Shown here piece after piece: positions 1 to 11,382 of a DNA stretch of 64,000 nt. This stretch comes from Dryomyza anilis. Its lineage: Eukaryota > Arthropoda > Insecta > Diptera > Dryomyzidae. The notes beneath the pieces are model-generated. The model saw only the letters and a list, made by a program, of their open reading frames with translations, had not been told where the DNA came from and did no database searches. Each line of letters opens with the position of its first letter. The first letter of the stretch is position 1. The position numbers and the translations under genes are program-made. Location of the stretch: contig OX638132.1 of the NCBI GenBank assembly GCA_951804985.1, forward strand, positions 15,791,529-15,855,528. Reading direction: 5' to 3'.

Positions 1-1327
1 TTGTTTTATGCAGATAAAATGCACCATAAACCCAATATATCGTCTTTTTTATAACTGTTGGTGCAAAGAAAATACAGTCCATATTGAAGACATTTGCAAT
101 ATTCTGCAATTGTTATTGAAATTATTGTTCTATATTGCTTCGAAAAAACATTGCTATATCGATATGAAAAATGTATAAATATCGAATCTTGTCATAAAAT
201 TTTTTTGTACGAGAAATTTTAAAAATTAGTTGCGATAAAGCAACGAGATTGAACGTTTTTATCGAAGTTAGTACGAGAAAGCTTCGAGGTATCGAAGTGC
301 TCCGAGACGTGGCAGACTGGGTGAAGTCGTAGTTAGAATTGGAATAACGTTCTGATGTCAGATAAACATATTTTAGGTATTTTTGATAAATTTCTATTAA
401 AAGTCTATAACTTAATATAAATATATACAAAATAAACGAAAAGCTAATCATAAAACGGAAATGATTAATGATGAGTATCCAATGAACTAAAATCAAATGG
501 CTTTACATGTAGTATATATAATAAATAAATAAAATACCAACATTTACCATACAATATTGGTCAAAGGACTAAAACCAATATCCGGCAGAATGAGAAATTA
601 ATGAAATATGCAAAAAAATGTTGATAAAATCCATTTATGCAGCATGTTTTTGACAGGTACACCTAATAGTAAAAGATGCAACAGTACAACATGGACAGGA
701 TTGCGCCAACATAGAAATACAAACAAAACGTCAAAAATGAAAAATAAATCTGTTCATGGCATAGTCATTTTCGATGAAGACCTCACAAATGCTAAAACAA
801 CATTAGACTTTATAGTCGCCTACACACTAAGAGAGTATTTTACGAAAAATAAAAAAGTCACTTTATGACAAAGCCAATGACAAAACGGACTTTCGTCTAA
901 AACTATGCTAAGCGAGTACGTGACATGAACCTAATGAAAATAAATATTTATATCTACTTTATATAATAAATTGCGAAACAAAAATGTTTGCCTTTTTACG
1001 TCGTAGAAATATCGGTACACATTTTATATTAAGTCAGGTTAGTTGATTTTGATTCGTGTAATTTGCTGTATTAATTAAAAATAAACAACTTATAATATTT
1101 TATAAATTAAAGCTTTTAGAAGAATCATATTTTTCCTAGTATTTTCATACAAAAAGTTTATCTATTCAAGTTTGACACATCGAGTTAAATGAATGTGGTA
1201 TATTTTGAACAAATCTAGTTCTACTACATTTTTCAGTGTTTTTAAATACATCTGTAGTTATTTTATATGATATTTTGTTTGGTATTTGTTTTCGCATTGC
1301 TTTTATTATTATATCTGTGCGCAAACA
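1..1327. other. AT-rich intergenic DNA with weak ORF relics
   Basis: No gene is recognised here. Two weak coding-like stretches exist. One is a plus-strand open frame at about 608-868 (86 residues from a Met preceded by an in-frame TGA). The other is a short plus-strand frame ending at the TAG near 335, whose last residues read RDVADWVKS. Neither has an identifiable domain, a convincing splice site or a homologue I can name. They may be decayed transposon coding sequence or chance. Confidence 0.3.
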
Positions 1328-1518
1328 TGTTTTTTACTATTAAAATTAGTCAATAGGATAAATTATTATTTTAATCAGAAAATACCATTCAATACTAGAA
1401 AATACCATGACATTGCCATTGAGTTTATATGAAAAATTTATTTTTTGTATACTATTAAATCAATAATTGTCCTATTGACCAATTTTAATGGGATTTGGGT
1501 TTTTTTTTCTGTGTGTAG
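1328..1518. mobile_element. MITE-1 copy (CACTCAG family)
   Basis: The block contains the paired arms TTAGTCAATAGGATAA and CCTATTGACCAATTTTAATG, which mark a small inverted-repeat element found many times in this window. The complete reference copy is 54734-54953. Its outer end here is degraded to CTGTGTGTAG. It is non-coding and non-autonomous. Confidence 0.75.
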
Positions 1519-1808
1519 AAATTAAAAGAAAAAGTAGTTATTTTAAATTTAAAATTTTTATTTCAGCGTCTATTGGGTCCCTAGAGCACCTAAGAACCAT
1601 TAGGTGTTGAAGATGTTTTAAAATGGTAATTGTCAAAGGGAAATACATGGTCTGATTCCATCAGGTCGTATATTCTCTCGTTCTATTTCGACATCGACCC
1701 TTCGTAGTCCACTCGTCTGTTAATAGAACCATGCATTACAATGAGAATTCGTTCATCAGTCCCACAATACATACACAAAAAAAAATCTTCAATATGATGA
1801 ATTTATTC

Positions 1809-2440
1809 ACGCTGCAAAAAAAAAGGGCTCTCCCAAACATAATTTTGCAGGCATTACATATATCTTTGGAGCATTATGCAAACAAAAGTATTATTTCATT
1901 TTCAAACATTACTATAATAACAGCCAAACATATTTTTGTTTTCGTTCAAACCTATTTATGTTCAGAATGAATAATTTTCGGCGTTCTTGCAAACAAAAAT
2001 ATGTTTGAATGTGAAAAACATTTTATTCACATGTAAACATATTTATGTTTACATTTAATTTTAATTTAAAAAAAAAAAAATTTAGTGCTAATGTCTTCTT
2101 TACACAATATTTGTTTTTTTTCTTTTTTAAATTACATTAGTTTAATTATATATTCTCTATTAATAAACTTAAACTTTTTTTTTATTTCACTTATTTTATT
2201 TATACTTCATAATTTGATTTCCATCTATTGTTCCTATTTTGAGTTCAGTGATTTACGGATAAATTGGATATTTCACAAGCAGCCACTATCTGGTATTAAC
2301 AGTAATTGGCGGTATTTAAACAAATTCTTACACCAAAAAGAATTTTTTAACTATATGAAAAGTATTAATGTGAGTGTTACTGAGTGCTAAAAGTATGCAG
2401 CGTTGTTATTTAATTTTGACTTCGTAATGCCAAACATAAA
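1809..2440 (+). mobile_element. REP-2 dispersed repeat, plus orientation
   Basis: The same ~0.6-0.85 kb sequence recurs in reverse orientation at 56355-57180, and in pieces at 20706-21070 plus 22754-22826. Shared landmarks are CGCTGCAAAAAAAA at one end, ATATGTTTGGCTGTTATTAT-like internal sequence, and TCGTAATGCCAAACATAA at the other. The short open frames inside are not conserved between copies, so I treat it as a non-coding mobile element of unknown class. Confidence 0.7.
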
Positions 2441-2680
2441 GGGTTTTTCAATAAGAGCGCTACAAAAGTTGTTTTCCAAGCCTTTTACAGCAGGGACGCT
2501 ACAAAAGTAGAGCGACAGCGACAGCAAACGACGCCATATTTCTTGCCACTCTTTTGACATTTCTCTTTAGTAAGGTTTGCCATTTCATGATATATGAGTC
2601 GAACAACGAGTCGAAATTATTAAAATTTACTACCGAAATTTGAATTCGTATATCTTTCCATTATGAAATGCCATTATATT
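2438..2680. mobile_element. FB-B fold-back MITE, partial copy
   Basis: The sequence starts GGGTTTTTCAATAAGAGCGC and continues through CAGGGACGCTACAAAAGTAG to the interior of the element, then stops. The complete two-armed copy is at 27540-27864. This copy keeps one arm and the centre only. It abuts the end of REP-2. Confidence 0.7.
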
Positions 2681-2761
2681 CGAAAAAAAAGTGTCGTAAA
2701 AACGTTATTTAAAAAATAACAGTACAAAAAATAATTCCGAAAAAAAAAATTTCAAAAAAAA

Positions 2762-3592
2762 ACGAGTTGGGAAAGTTAGGTCACATGGGTAAGTTCGGTC
2801 ACATGGGGCGGATTTTTATAGTCGGTCGGGCCTGACTATGGAATACCCTACACCTTTGGTGGAGATATTAATGAGGAATATTTAATTGTATACCTTAATT
2901 TTAAATTTTTAATTATGCTGAACCTCAGAATATTATTCATATATCAGAAATTTACGTCTTATATCCCCATAAATTAAAAAAAAATATATAAAGTATAAAA
3001 AAACTAAAAAAAAAAAATTGAAAAATATAATTGGGCGGACCACGCCTATATTGATAGGCTAATATTTCATAGATTTGATTTTAATAATTTACGGATCAAA
3101 TTTTTACTATGAAAACCCCGGGATATAATGAAAAAAAAAGTGGGCGGATCACGCCCATTTTTAGAGCACATATTTTTAGGTAAATTCTAACAATACGTTT
3201 TAAATTTTATAACTATACCTTGAATACTTTTCGAAATATTAGTTTCGAAAGAGTTATATAAAAGTGACTTGTATGGGAGGTGGGCGTGTCCGTTGACCGA
3301 TTTTGCTCATTTTCAAACTCAGTTCCTACTTTTGGCTAAAATCTATTGAGACGAAATTTCATCGCATTCTGATCAGTATTTCTCAAGTTATTCTGTATTC
3401 GGACAGCAAAGACAGCAAGACAGCAAGACGGACAGACAGACAGACACACGGACATGGCTAAACGGACTCGGGTAGTGATGCTGATCAAGAATATATATAC
3501 TTTTCCAAACCGGACACGCCTCCTAAGGGGCGTTACAATATATGCACAAAGTTAATATACCCTGTACCTCATAGGTGTAGGGTATAAAAATT
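2762..3592 (+). repeat. REP-1 dispersed repeat with GACA run
   Basis: An ~0.83 kb block from GAGTTGGGAAAGTTAGGTCA to GGTGTAGGGTATAAAAATT recurs in reverse orientation at 38250-39092 with high similarity. It contains short inverted ends ATACCCTACACCT / AGGTGTAGGGTAT, several GGGCGTGGTCCGCCC-like patches, and a GACA tetranucleotide run near 3420-3450. No open frame is conserved. The class is uncertain; it could be the tail of a larger retroelement or a non-autonomous element. Confidence 0.75.
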
Positions 3593-3770
3593 ATCGAAAA
3601 AAAAATTCAAAAAAAAAAATCGAAAAAAATAAATTTAGTTTTTGAAAAAAAAAAATGTTATTCAAAAAAAAAAAGTTTTCGAAAAAAAAAATTTATCAAA
3701 AAATTTTTTTTTTTCAAAAATATATTTTTTATATATATATAATTTTTTATTAATAAAAAATTGTAATTAT
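3593..3770. repeat. A-rich low-complexity tract
   Basis: Runs of A broken by TTCGAA-like or TCGAAA motifs and ending in TA repeats follow REP-1 directly. The reverse-complement style occurs at 44500-44700. No gene is present. Confidence 0.7.
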
Positions 3771-3774
3771 AATA

Positions 3775-5230
3775 TACCAGCTGGACCCGTTCACAGCTTC
3801 GCCCGTGCTAAGTTTTTGTAATTGTAAAACTATATCGTTTAAAAAGGTGGATACATTTACTCTCCTTTAGTGCATGCCTGCGTCGCTTTTTTCCCGCCCA
3901 CATTGATCATTGTGCCATGCCCCTTTTTCTAATCTTGCTCACATTCCACGTGGCTATTCGAATATTTAAAAATGATCCTTTGTTTCGATTTGTACAACTC
4001 TGCTCTTAGTAAGTCAGGAGTTTTTGCATTTTTAAAATTTTTGTTAGATGGGAGGTGTCACGCCCCATTGTCCAATTCCGTCCAAATTCTACGCAGGGCT
4101 CTCCACTCTCAAAAAATCCGTCCGTTTTTTGGATTTTATCCACTTAAAAAAATCCAAGATTTTTGTAATTTTTTTTGATTTTTGTACAATTTTCGAATTA
4201 TAACTTAGGAAATATATTTGTGGTGTTCAGAGTACAATTTATTTTTTGAAAATTTAATAATTGTTATAAACCACCAAATCGAAAATAATTATTTGAACCA
4301 CTGCTGGCTGAAATCTCTGGTGAAGGTGGTAATGAAATGATTCATATATTATATTAGTCAACATAGCAAACATACATATTACCCAACTTAGGCCTTTATG
4401 TAGATCCAAATAATTTAATGATGTAGTCGCTGAAACCATGGATTTAATTCAAGTTAATTCTATGCCAATTTTTAAAGCGGTCGATATTGATTGAATCTAA
4501 TAGGTTCTGAAGAGTTGTCGTGTTATAAAGAGGACATGATCAGGCATTTAGGCTGTTTCATTTTTTCGTCTACGTGACTAATTCAGTATATAGAAGAAAA
4601 CGGCTACCAGATCAAAGACGGTGAATTTTTCCACAAAGTATCTTTTAAACAGATGTTATTTAGCAGTTCTTGTCATCGAAAGTGGGAAGTAATATCTAAC
4701 CGGTTATGTTATGTTATGTTAAATAATCAAATAAAAAATTCAATATAATCCAAAATAGTCCAATAAAATCCAATAAAAACCAAAATAAAATCTGGTCGAG
4801 TGGATTTAAAAAAACATCCGAATTTTTTCCAGCCCTGGTTATACGTGCCGATTACAATGTTTTTTAACTCTACTCTTAGTAAGTAAAGAGTAATAGCAAT
4901 TTTAAGGTTTTTTTATATGGGAGGTGCAACGCCCCATTGTCCAATCCCGTCCATATTCTACGTGATGATCGTAGTTTTAAATATGTATATTTTATTTGAT
5001 TTTTATAACTCTACTCTTAGTATGTCAGTATTATAGCATTTTTAATGTTTTTGTTATATGAAAAGTGCCACGCCTCTTTATAAAATTCCGTACACATTTA
5101 GCAAAAATATAAACAACAACAAAATACATTACTGAGCGCAATTTAATGACTGTGGCTATCTTATACAGATATTTTGAATTAAAAGTTCATTTTTGCCACG
5201 CCCATTTTTGTAACTTAGGATGGGAATTTC
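3775..5230 (-). mobile_element. Helitron-like non-autonomous element, minus orientation
   Basis: Read on the minus strand the block ends GAACGGGTCCAGCTGG followed by T. This fits the CTRR-T end rule of Helitrons, and the end matches GCACGGGTCCAGCTAG at 51.7 kb. Inside, a ~95-bp unit is repeated directly at about 3999-4096, 4867-4965 and 5010-5098, each with CTCTTAGTAAGT-like sequence and a GGGAGGTGCCACGCCCCA-like patch. The same patch recurs at 51170-51330. No helicase or Rep coding sequence is seen. The 5' end is not defined, so the class assignment is an inference. Confidence 0.4.
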
Positions 5231-5475
5231 CAAAAATTCCTTCGTGTTGAGCGCTAACGTCGGAAAATGAACACCCTGTCGAAATTTCAAGTTCCTAGGA
5301 TAAAATTTATATTTTTTCGATTTTCCGGCTTTTCCTTGTGGGTTTTCCAACTTTTCTTTTTTCCTAAACCTCTCTTGCATTGACACGAACAAAATACAAA
5401 AAGAATCACGAAAATCCGTTAGTTCGTTCCCCCGTGATGCTCTGGCACACACAGGACATTTCATTTTTATATATA

Positions 5476-5890
5476 TAAATTGATATATTATAAAACATTT
5501 TACTAATTTATGCATGTCGAGCAAGCATTATATAAGAAATAACACAAAAGAACTACTTGAGAACCGAGACGTACGGCAAAAAAAAAAACGAAAAAAAATA
5601 TTTTTATAGAAATTTGGTTTAATGAACAGCATTCTTCAATATGATGAACATATATGTTGTATTTTATATTTTGGTTCATTAATATGATGAAACGTATTCT
5701 TCACATATAGTTCATCATATTGAAGAACACTTTTTCTACAGTTACCAAGCGTTCATAATATTTATGATAGCATTCATAACAATAATGGCGTTAGTCATCA
5801 ATATTATGAATGGTTCTTCAATACAATGAATCATAGTTTGAGAACGGAATTCATCAATATGATGTACATTTTTTTTTGGAAAAATCTCCC
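5476..5890 (+). mobile_element. REP-3 inverted-repeat element
   Basis: A ~410-bp element full of imperfect palindromes built on TTCAATATGATGAACATATA and TTCATCATATTGAAGAACAC. The same sequence, reversed, occurs at 44065-44475. Shorter fragments lie at 26060-26150 and 44700-44925. It has no coding capacity. The repeated hairpins could form a folded transcript. Confidence 0.75.
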
Positions 5891-5975
5891 TGTGCCTGTG
5901 TTATTCAAAATTCAAAACAAATATTCACCGCCTATACTCCATCTTTCCTTTCTACCTCTAACCAATAATCCTTAT

Positions 5976-6394
5976 TTACAACATGATTTGTAGTCTAATA
6001 AAAGTCAATTCAAATGTGTAAGAGTTCTAAATTTGTATAAGCCTTACCTAAAACTAAAATGAGCATTATTATTTACTAAGCTCATTTTAAAATTGATAAA
6101 ATACATGAAATTATTCACAAAAACTGTAGTTTTTTGAAGTATCCTAAAGATCAATTGAAATATATGTCTGCCAATGGTACAATCTTCAAAGTTCAGAAGG
6201 CCAAATTGAGTTTGTATCTCATCTCGAAGCCATTTAATAGAAAGAATATAAATCTGGCTAGTATTTTTCATGTATTTATCATGTATTGGATTCCAAGGTA
6301 AACCAATAAAAGTAAAGACAATAAAATTAACTAGGAAAATAAACAAGAAAATAAATGACAAACATGTGAGTTTAGAGAGCAATACCATGGTCAT
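5976..6394 (-). CDS. Predicted small membrane-anchored or secreted protein, two exons
   Basis: Exon 1 is 6394 down to 6048 and exon 2 is 5994 down to 5976, joined across a 53-bp intron with a GTAAGG donor and a TTTTATTAG acceptor, a typical fly intron size. The product is 121 residues. Residues 4-31 are strongly hydrophobic and would act as a signal peptide or a single membrane anchor. The remainder contains an N-glycosylation sequon NTS at 44-46, one Cys in the tail (residue 72) and a mixed basic/aromatic tail. Codon use is varied, unlike the surrounding low-complexity DNA. I recognise no family. The single-intron, short, signal-led layout resembles small secreted fly proteins, but that is an inference. 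No canonical AATAAA was found just downstream. If the intron is not used, the frame ends one codon after the donor. Confidence 0.45.
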
Positions 6395-6640
6395 CAGTCA
6401 TGAAGGAAGTCAAACGGCACAACAACCATAAATACTCGATAAATACACTCAGAGAACTGTTTTTTAAAATAACTTAAGATAACTTAAATAGAATGCAAGA
6501 AAACTGACTTGAATTGATCTTCAATTAAACTTTCCTTATATTAAGAAACATTTTTGCAGAAAAAAAAATATTTTGCTATTTCAATGTGAATTTTCCATAA
6601 AATTGAATCTGTCTGTTTTTTTTTTGTTTTTTTTTTTTAG

Positions 6641-6766
6641 TGCAGAAAACGTGCGCTCAATAAATGGCATCGCAATATGTCACACAAGGGGCGCCTTTCA
6701 AACGACGGCATTACTAGAAAAACCAACAGGATGCACAATAACATTGAAGATGGAAGCAACAAATAA
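6641..6766 (+). CDS. Candidate 3'-terminal exon
   Basis: A long pyrimidine tract ending TTTTTTTAG at 6640 precedes an open frame of 41 codons with a TAA at 6764-6766, immediately followed by AATAAA at 6767-6772. The frame is basic (for example CRKRALNKWHRN at its start) and compositionally unlike the flanks. No upstream exon could be linked to it. A second frame is also open through the same bases, so the reading frame is uncertain. It may be the last exon of an unseen gene or a chance combination. Confidence 0.25.
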   Translation, partial: CRKRALNKWHRNMSHKGRLSNDGITRKTNRMHNNIEDGSNK

Positions 6767-6772
6767 AATAAA

Positions 6773-7309
6773 TAATCAGATAAGTTAAAAAAAAAGAAAA
6801 GATGAAAAATAAATACAAAGAAAAACCATTTGTAATATCGCAAAAGCCAATTTAGATGCAAAATTTCACAATTTTATTTTCAAACAAAATAAATTCCATT
6901 CACATCACGACAAAAATTACACCCATACAATTTTGTATATTTTAACGCAACTTTTCGAAAAGTTTGCATACTTTAAAAATCATTTTGTATACTTTTCCAG
7001 CACTTGTCTGTCTGCCGATTAGCGCCAAAACTTTGTCATTCTTTTGGCAATATAAAACTGAAATACGAGACAATATTTTATAGTTATGCTAATCAAAAAT
7101 TATAAAGTGTCGCAGCGAATATAAATTTCAGTACATGATAAATTCAAAATTTGCAACTTTTGCAGAATTGCATAAATTGACGTTTTTAAAAGTTTAACAA
7201 ACATTTGAGGATAACAGAAGAACAGAATATTAAACAAAGGATATAAATTGTTTGTTTAATATATAAAGAAAATTTTGGTTGTTAAACTAGTGATTGATAT
7301 CTAATATTT
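6773..7309. other. AT-rich intergenic DNA
   Basis: No gene, repeat family or RNA is recognised here. It lies between the candidate terminal exon and the SAT-1 repeat. Confidence 0.4.
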
Positions 7310-8830
7310 TAACCAGAGATCAGAAATAACTGTTAACCTATTTGGTCGATATTATTTTGCAAAAATATAAAATGGTCTTCGATTGAGAGATTTTTTTTAT
7401 ATAAAGGTCTTTGATTGAGAGATACTTTTTATTTAAGTTTTGTGGAGAGTTATATGAAAACCTTTATTTTATAGGCCTTTGGTTTATGGTTGTTAGTAGA
7501 CAGAATATTCGACTGGTTTCAATTATAAGGAATTTTTTTTTTGTTGCTAGGAGAAACATACATTTTTTGTTGGAAAAATAGTGATTTCCACCATGCGTTG
7601 TTTTTGTCGTCCAAATTTTTATTTCGAAATTTTCGAACATAGTTGTTTTGGTCAAATATGTTTTTTGAAATGGTATTTTAGAACATAGCGTTGTTTTCAA
7701 AATTTTTTTAACAAAATTTTTCGAATATTTTTTTTGTCGAAAAAAAATATTTTTTCGATTTGTGATATTTTTGTCGCCGAACAATATTTTTAATTTCGAA
7801 ATTTTTCAAGATTGTTTTTTTTTGTCGATTTTTTGGAAAATGGTGATTTCGACCACTGCGTTGTTTTTGTATTCCAAAAATTTTCGAATATAGTTATTTT
7901 TGTCAAAGATTTGTATATTTTTTTGAATATGGTGATGTTTACCATTGCGTTGTTTTTGTCGTCCAACATATTTTCGATAAATTTCGAACATTGTTATTTT
8001 TGTTGAATACATTTTTTGATGGAATATGTTATTTTCGAATATTGGGTTATTTTTATTGCCCAACATTTTCTTCAACAATTTTTTTCGAAAATTTTCGAAC
8101 ATTGTGGTTTTGGTCGTACAATGTTTTTTTTGTTGGAAAATTTTTATTTTTTTTCGAAAATTTTCGAACATAGTTGATTTTGTTAAATATTTTTTATGGA
8201 AATGGTAATTTAGACCATTGCGTTGTTTCCTATATTTTTTTTCGAATTTTTCGAAAATAGTTTTTTTTTGTCGAATATTTTTGTTGTTGAAAATCACCAT
8301 TTATTTCGTCCATTGTGTGGTTTTTGTCGAAGAACATTTTTAACAATGTTTTTTTTATTTTCGAATTTTTTCGAACATTGTTGTTTTAATCGAAAACATT
8401 TTTTTTTTGAAAATGGTGATTTCAACCATTGCGTTGTTTCCAATTTTTTTTTTTTAATTTTTCTAAAATTGTTTTTTTGTCGAACATTTTTCTTTGAAAA
8501 TGGAAATTTCGAACATTGTGTAGTTTTTGTCGTCGAACACTTATTTTAACAATATTTTTATTTTCGAAAATTTTCAAACATTGATTTTTTTTTTTTGTTG
8601 ATTTTTTGGAAAATGGTGATTTCGAATACTCGGTTGCTTTTGTAGTTCAACATTTTTTAAGACATTTTTTTTCGAAAATTTCGAACATAGTTGTTTTTGT
8701 CAAATATATACATATATATTTTTTTGAATATGTAGATTTTGACCATTGCGTTGTTTTTCAACATTTTTTTTTCTCGAAAATTTTTGAACAATGTTATTTT
8801 TGTCGACCAAATCTTTTTATTTTATAAAAA
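7310..8830 (+). repeat. SAT-1 degenerate tandem repeat, copy 1
   Basis: A leader (CAGAAATAACTGTTAACC, then TCTTTGATTGAGAGATAC) is followed by a decayed tandem array. The monomers carry TTTTCGAACATTGTTGTTTT and GATTTCGACCATTGCGTTG in alternation. The same leader and array occur at 17440-19120, so the whole block behaves as one dispersed unit. All open frames here are repeat translations on either strand and are not genes. Confidence 0.75.
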
Positions 8831-9268
8831 AAAATAATTTTCTCACAGACCGAAAACATAGTTCTTGAAAAATAAAGGTTTCTCTCAGACCAAAATCCTT
8901 TTTTTTTTGTTTTCTTTAATTTTTGGTTTATCACTGATTTATTAATTAAATGTTCAGTGAGAGTTATTCAGAAACCCAAAACCATTCCTCTATTTAACCT
9001 TAGGATATGCAACTGCGACAGGCCAGACCTAATTTAAATTTGATGCGAGGAAATCTAAGTCGAATTGAATCATTTTTTCCAATATTGAGCAAAGTAGGTA
9101 ATAAAAAACTTTTGTTTAAAGTTGAAAACTGCTAAACCACTCGATTCTTGGATCACGAAAAAGGTTAAACAGTCCAAAAACATAGAAAATCACAAAAGCC
9201 ATCAACATCAGCCGAAAAATGGTCTAAATTAAATTTTATATCGAATGTCATTCTCAACTTCTACAAGC
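8831..9268. other. Intergenic DNA, possible older copy of the 305-bp unit
   Basis: No gene is seen. Weak resemblance of AAGTCGAATTGAATCATTTT at about 9058 to the start of the 305-bp unit suggests a decayed third copy upstream of the tandem duplication. Confidence 0.3.
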
Positions 9269-9647
9269 TTGGAATTCAGAGTCGAATGAAGCCATTTTCG
9301 TGCCAATTGGGATCGTTTAAAGTTCAAAACCACCCATCAAGAATTGCAATTAATTATATAGTACACTTCTACCAGGGGTGCCCAGTCATTCCGTTCCCAA
9401 CAAAACCAAATAGTTGTACAACAACACACAAGAATTTAGTTTCTTGTAATTCCTCGAAAAACTCGATCGCGTGCTCGTGTATCGTATTGAACTCAGTAGA
9501 AGACGAGTGTTTGTTATTGTGTTGAATTTACCGGCACGCAAGTAATCGAAGAAAACAACCACGAATTCAATTATTGGAATTCTGAGTCAAATGAAGCCAA
9601 TTTCGCTTCTCAAATTGGAATCGGTTAAAGTTCAAACTACCCAGTAA

Positions 9648-10181
9648 GGGCCAATTTTTAAGTGCTAGTTGAACTTTGTTTGTAGTTTAAACTTCGTTTA
9701 AAATCAAAAACGATTTCTTCAGTGAACTTCAACCGTCGTTTAAACTTAGATTAATCGACCGATGCTGATCGTTTAATCTACGTTTAAACATTCAAAGTTT
9801 TTGGCATGGTTTTTTTTCACAACACTTTTCACTATTTTCTGTCGCTGCGCTGTTTCACAAATTATTATTAATTTTTGTATTTCACTATGAATAAATAAAA
9901 AGTCTCACGTGCACTTTAGTTTCTCGATCTCTTGTTTAAATTTAAAAATAAGTACATGTACTGCATTAATTTTATTTTTTTCTGAAACATTTTTTTTATT
10001 TATTTAATTTTGAATTACTTGTCATTTGTCTGTGGTGCGATATGTATTGTCTTGGTCAGTGTTCATTTTAAACTATCACTGAAAAACTGCTAAAAAATTA
10101 AACGACGTTTAATTTAAAGAGAAGATTAATTAAGCGGAGATTAATTAAACTAAGTTTAAACGAGCACTGAAAAACTGGCCC
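9648..10181. mobile_element. MITE-2 copy 1 (TAA-flanked)
   Basis: The element is 534 bp with inverted ends of the type GGGCCAGTTTTTCAGTGCT (left end slightly mutated) and AGCACTGAAAAACTGGCCC. It is flanked by TAA at 9645-9647 and 10182-10184. A 3-bp TAA target duplication together with GGG-initial ends fits PIF/Harbinger-type non-autonomous elements. Several internal GTTTAAAC-like palindromes are present. No transposase is encoded. Confidence 0.75.
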
Positions 10182-10184
10182 TAA

Positions 10185-10738
10185 GGTCCAGTTTTTCAGT
10201 GCTAGTTGAACTTTGTTTGTGGTTTAAACTTCGTTTAAAATCGAAACCGATTTTTTCAGTGAACTTCAACCATCGTTTAAACTTAGTTTAAATGATCGAT
10301 GCTGATGGTTTAAACGTAGTTTAAACTTTCAAAGTTTTTGACATGATTTTTTTTCACAACACTTTTCACTATTTTCTGTCGCTGCGCTGTTTCACAAATT
10401 ATTATTAATTTTTGTATTTTTGCACACACTATGCATTAAAAAAAAGCCTCACGAGCACTTTAGTTGCTCGATCTCTTGTTTTAATTTAAAAATACAATAA
10501 TTTTATTTTTCTGAAACAATTTTTTTATTTATTTAATTTTGAATGACATTTATCAGAAGTCAAAACCGAGAGAATTTTTTGTCATTTGCCTGTGGTGCCA
10601 TATGTATTGTCTTGGTCTGTGTTCATTTTAAACTATCACTGAAAAACTGAACACAAAATTGAACGACGTTTAATTTAAAGAGAAGATTAATTAAACGGAG
10701 TTTAAACTAAGTTTAAACGAGCACTGAAAAACTGGCCC
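10185..10738. mobile_element. MITE-2 copy 2 (TAA-flanked)
   Basis: The element is 554 bp, in the same orientation and similar throughout to the preceding copy, with ends GGTCCAGTTTTTCAGTGCT and AGCACTGAAAAACTGGCCC. It shares the middle TAA (10182-10184) with copy 1 and has its own TAA at 10739-10741. A more decayed relative lies near 40100-40280. Confidence 0.75.
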
Positions 10739-11015
10739 TAAGTGTTAAAGAATTTGAATTCCATTAGATTGTACTTATAACATCACTTGATGCCATAGAT
10801 GCCCATTCATCCCGCCAACTAAAACATCTTGTTGTACCACAGCACCCACGAATTTTGTTTATTATAATTCCTCGAAAAACTCGATCGCGAGTTCGGATAC
10901 GTGTTGTTGTACTTGCATGCGATTGTTTTTGCACTTGAATTGAACTCAGCAGAAGAAGTGTGTTTCTTGTTGTGTTGGATTTAGTGCTACACAAGAGATC
11001 GAAGAAAACAATAAC

Positions 11016-11382
11016 AAACTACATGTAAAGTTCGGTCCAAAGAAGCGCGTGTCTGCGTTACGCGAAATATAAATTAAAATTTGTGATTATTTTTCTACGA
11101 CAATAACTCTTCTAGTTGTTGTCGGAAAGAGCCTCTAACTGTGCAGTCCGGCTTTTACCATTACTATAAACTACAACCATTTTCTGTCCGTAACTGGTTT
11201 TTCGAATAAAACTTTACTTAATATATTTATAATTGCTTCTTTTTATGTCAAGCAATAAATTAATCAAAATTTTTTATTTTACTAGAATCATATCAAAATA
11301 AGTGAATAGAATACAAAAAAAATAACAAAATTAGCAAAAAAAAATTTTAAAAACAACAAAAAAAAACCAAAATTATTGAAAA
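11016..11382 (+). promoter_or_regulatory. Upstream region of the Cys-rich gene
   Basis: About 370 bp separate the end of the tandem duplication from the start codon. It holds a less AT-rich patch with GAAGCGCGTGTCTGCGTTAC near 11043, then A-rich leader sequence up to the ATG. Core promoter elements could not be fixed with confidence. The position is inferred only from the gene downstream. Confidence 0.3.

Larger units (their letters stand above)
9269..11015 (+). repeat. 305-bp tandem duplication, second unit split by two MITEs
   Basis: Unit 1 starts TTGGAATTCAGAGTCGAATG at 9269 and unit 2 starts TTGGAATTCTGAGTCAAATG at 9574. Unit 2 runs to 9644, is interrupted by the MITE pair 9648-10738, and resumes to about 11015. 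Both units share AATTCCTCGAAAAACTCGAT and the motif ATCGAAGAAAACAA near the end. The duplication lies directly upstream of the Cys-rich gene and may include its promoter or 5' leader; no transcript evidence is available. Confidence 0.7.

Noticed and set aside
7464..8827. Multiple 60-164 codon frames on both strands
   Set aside because: All lie in the SAT-1 degenerate tandem repeat.
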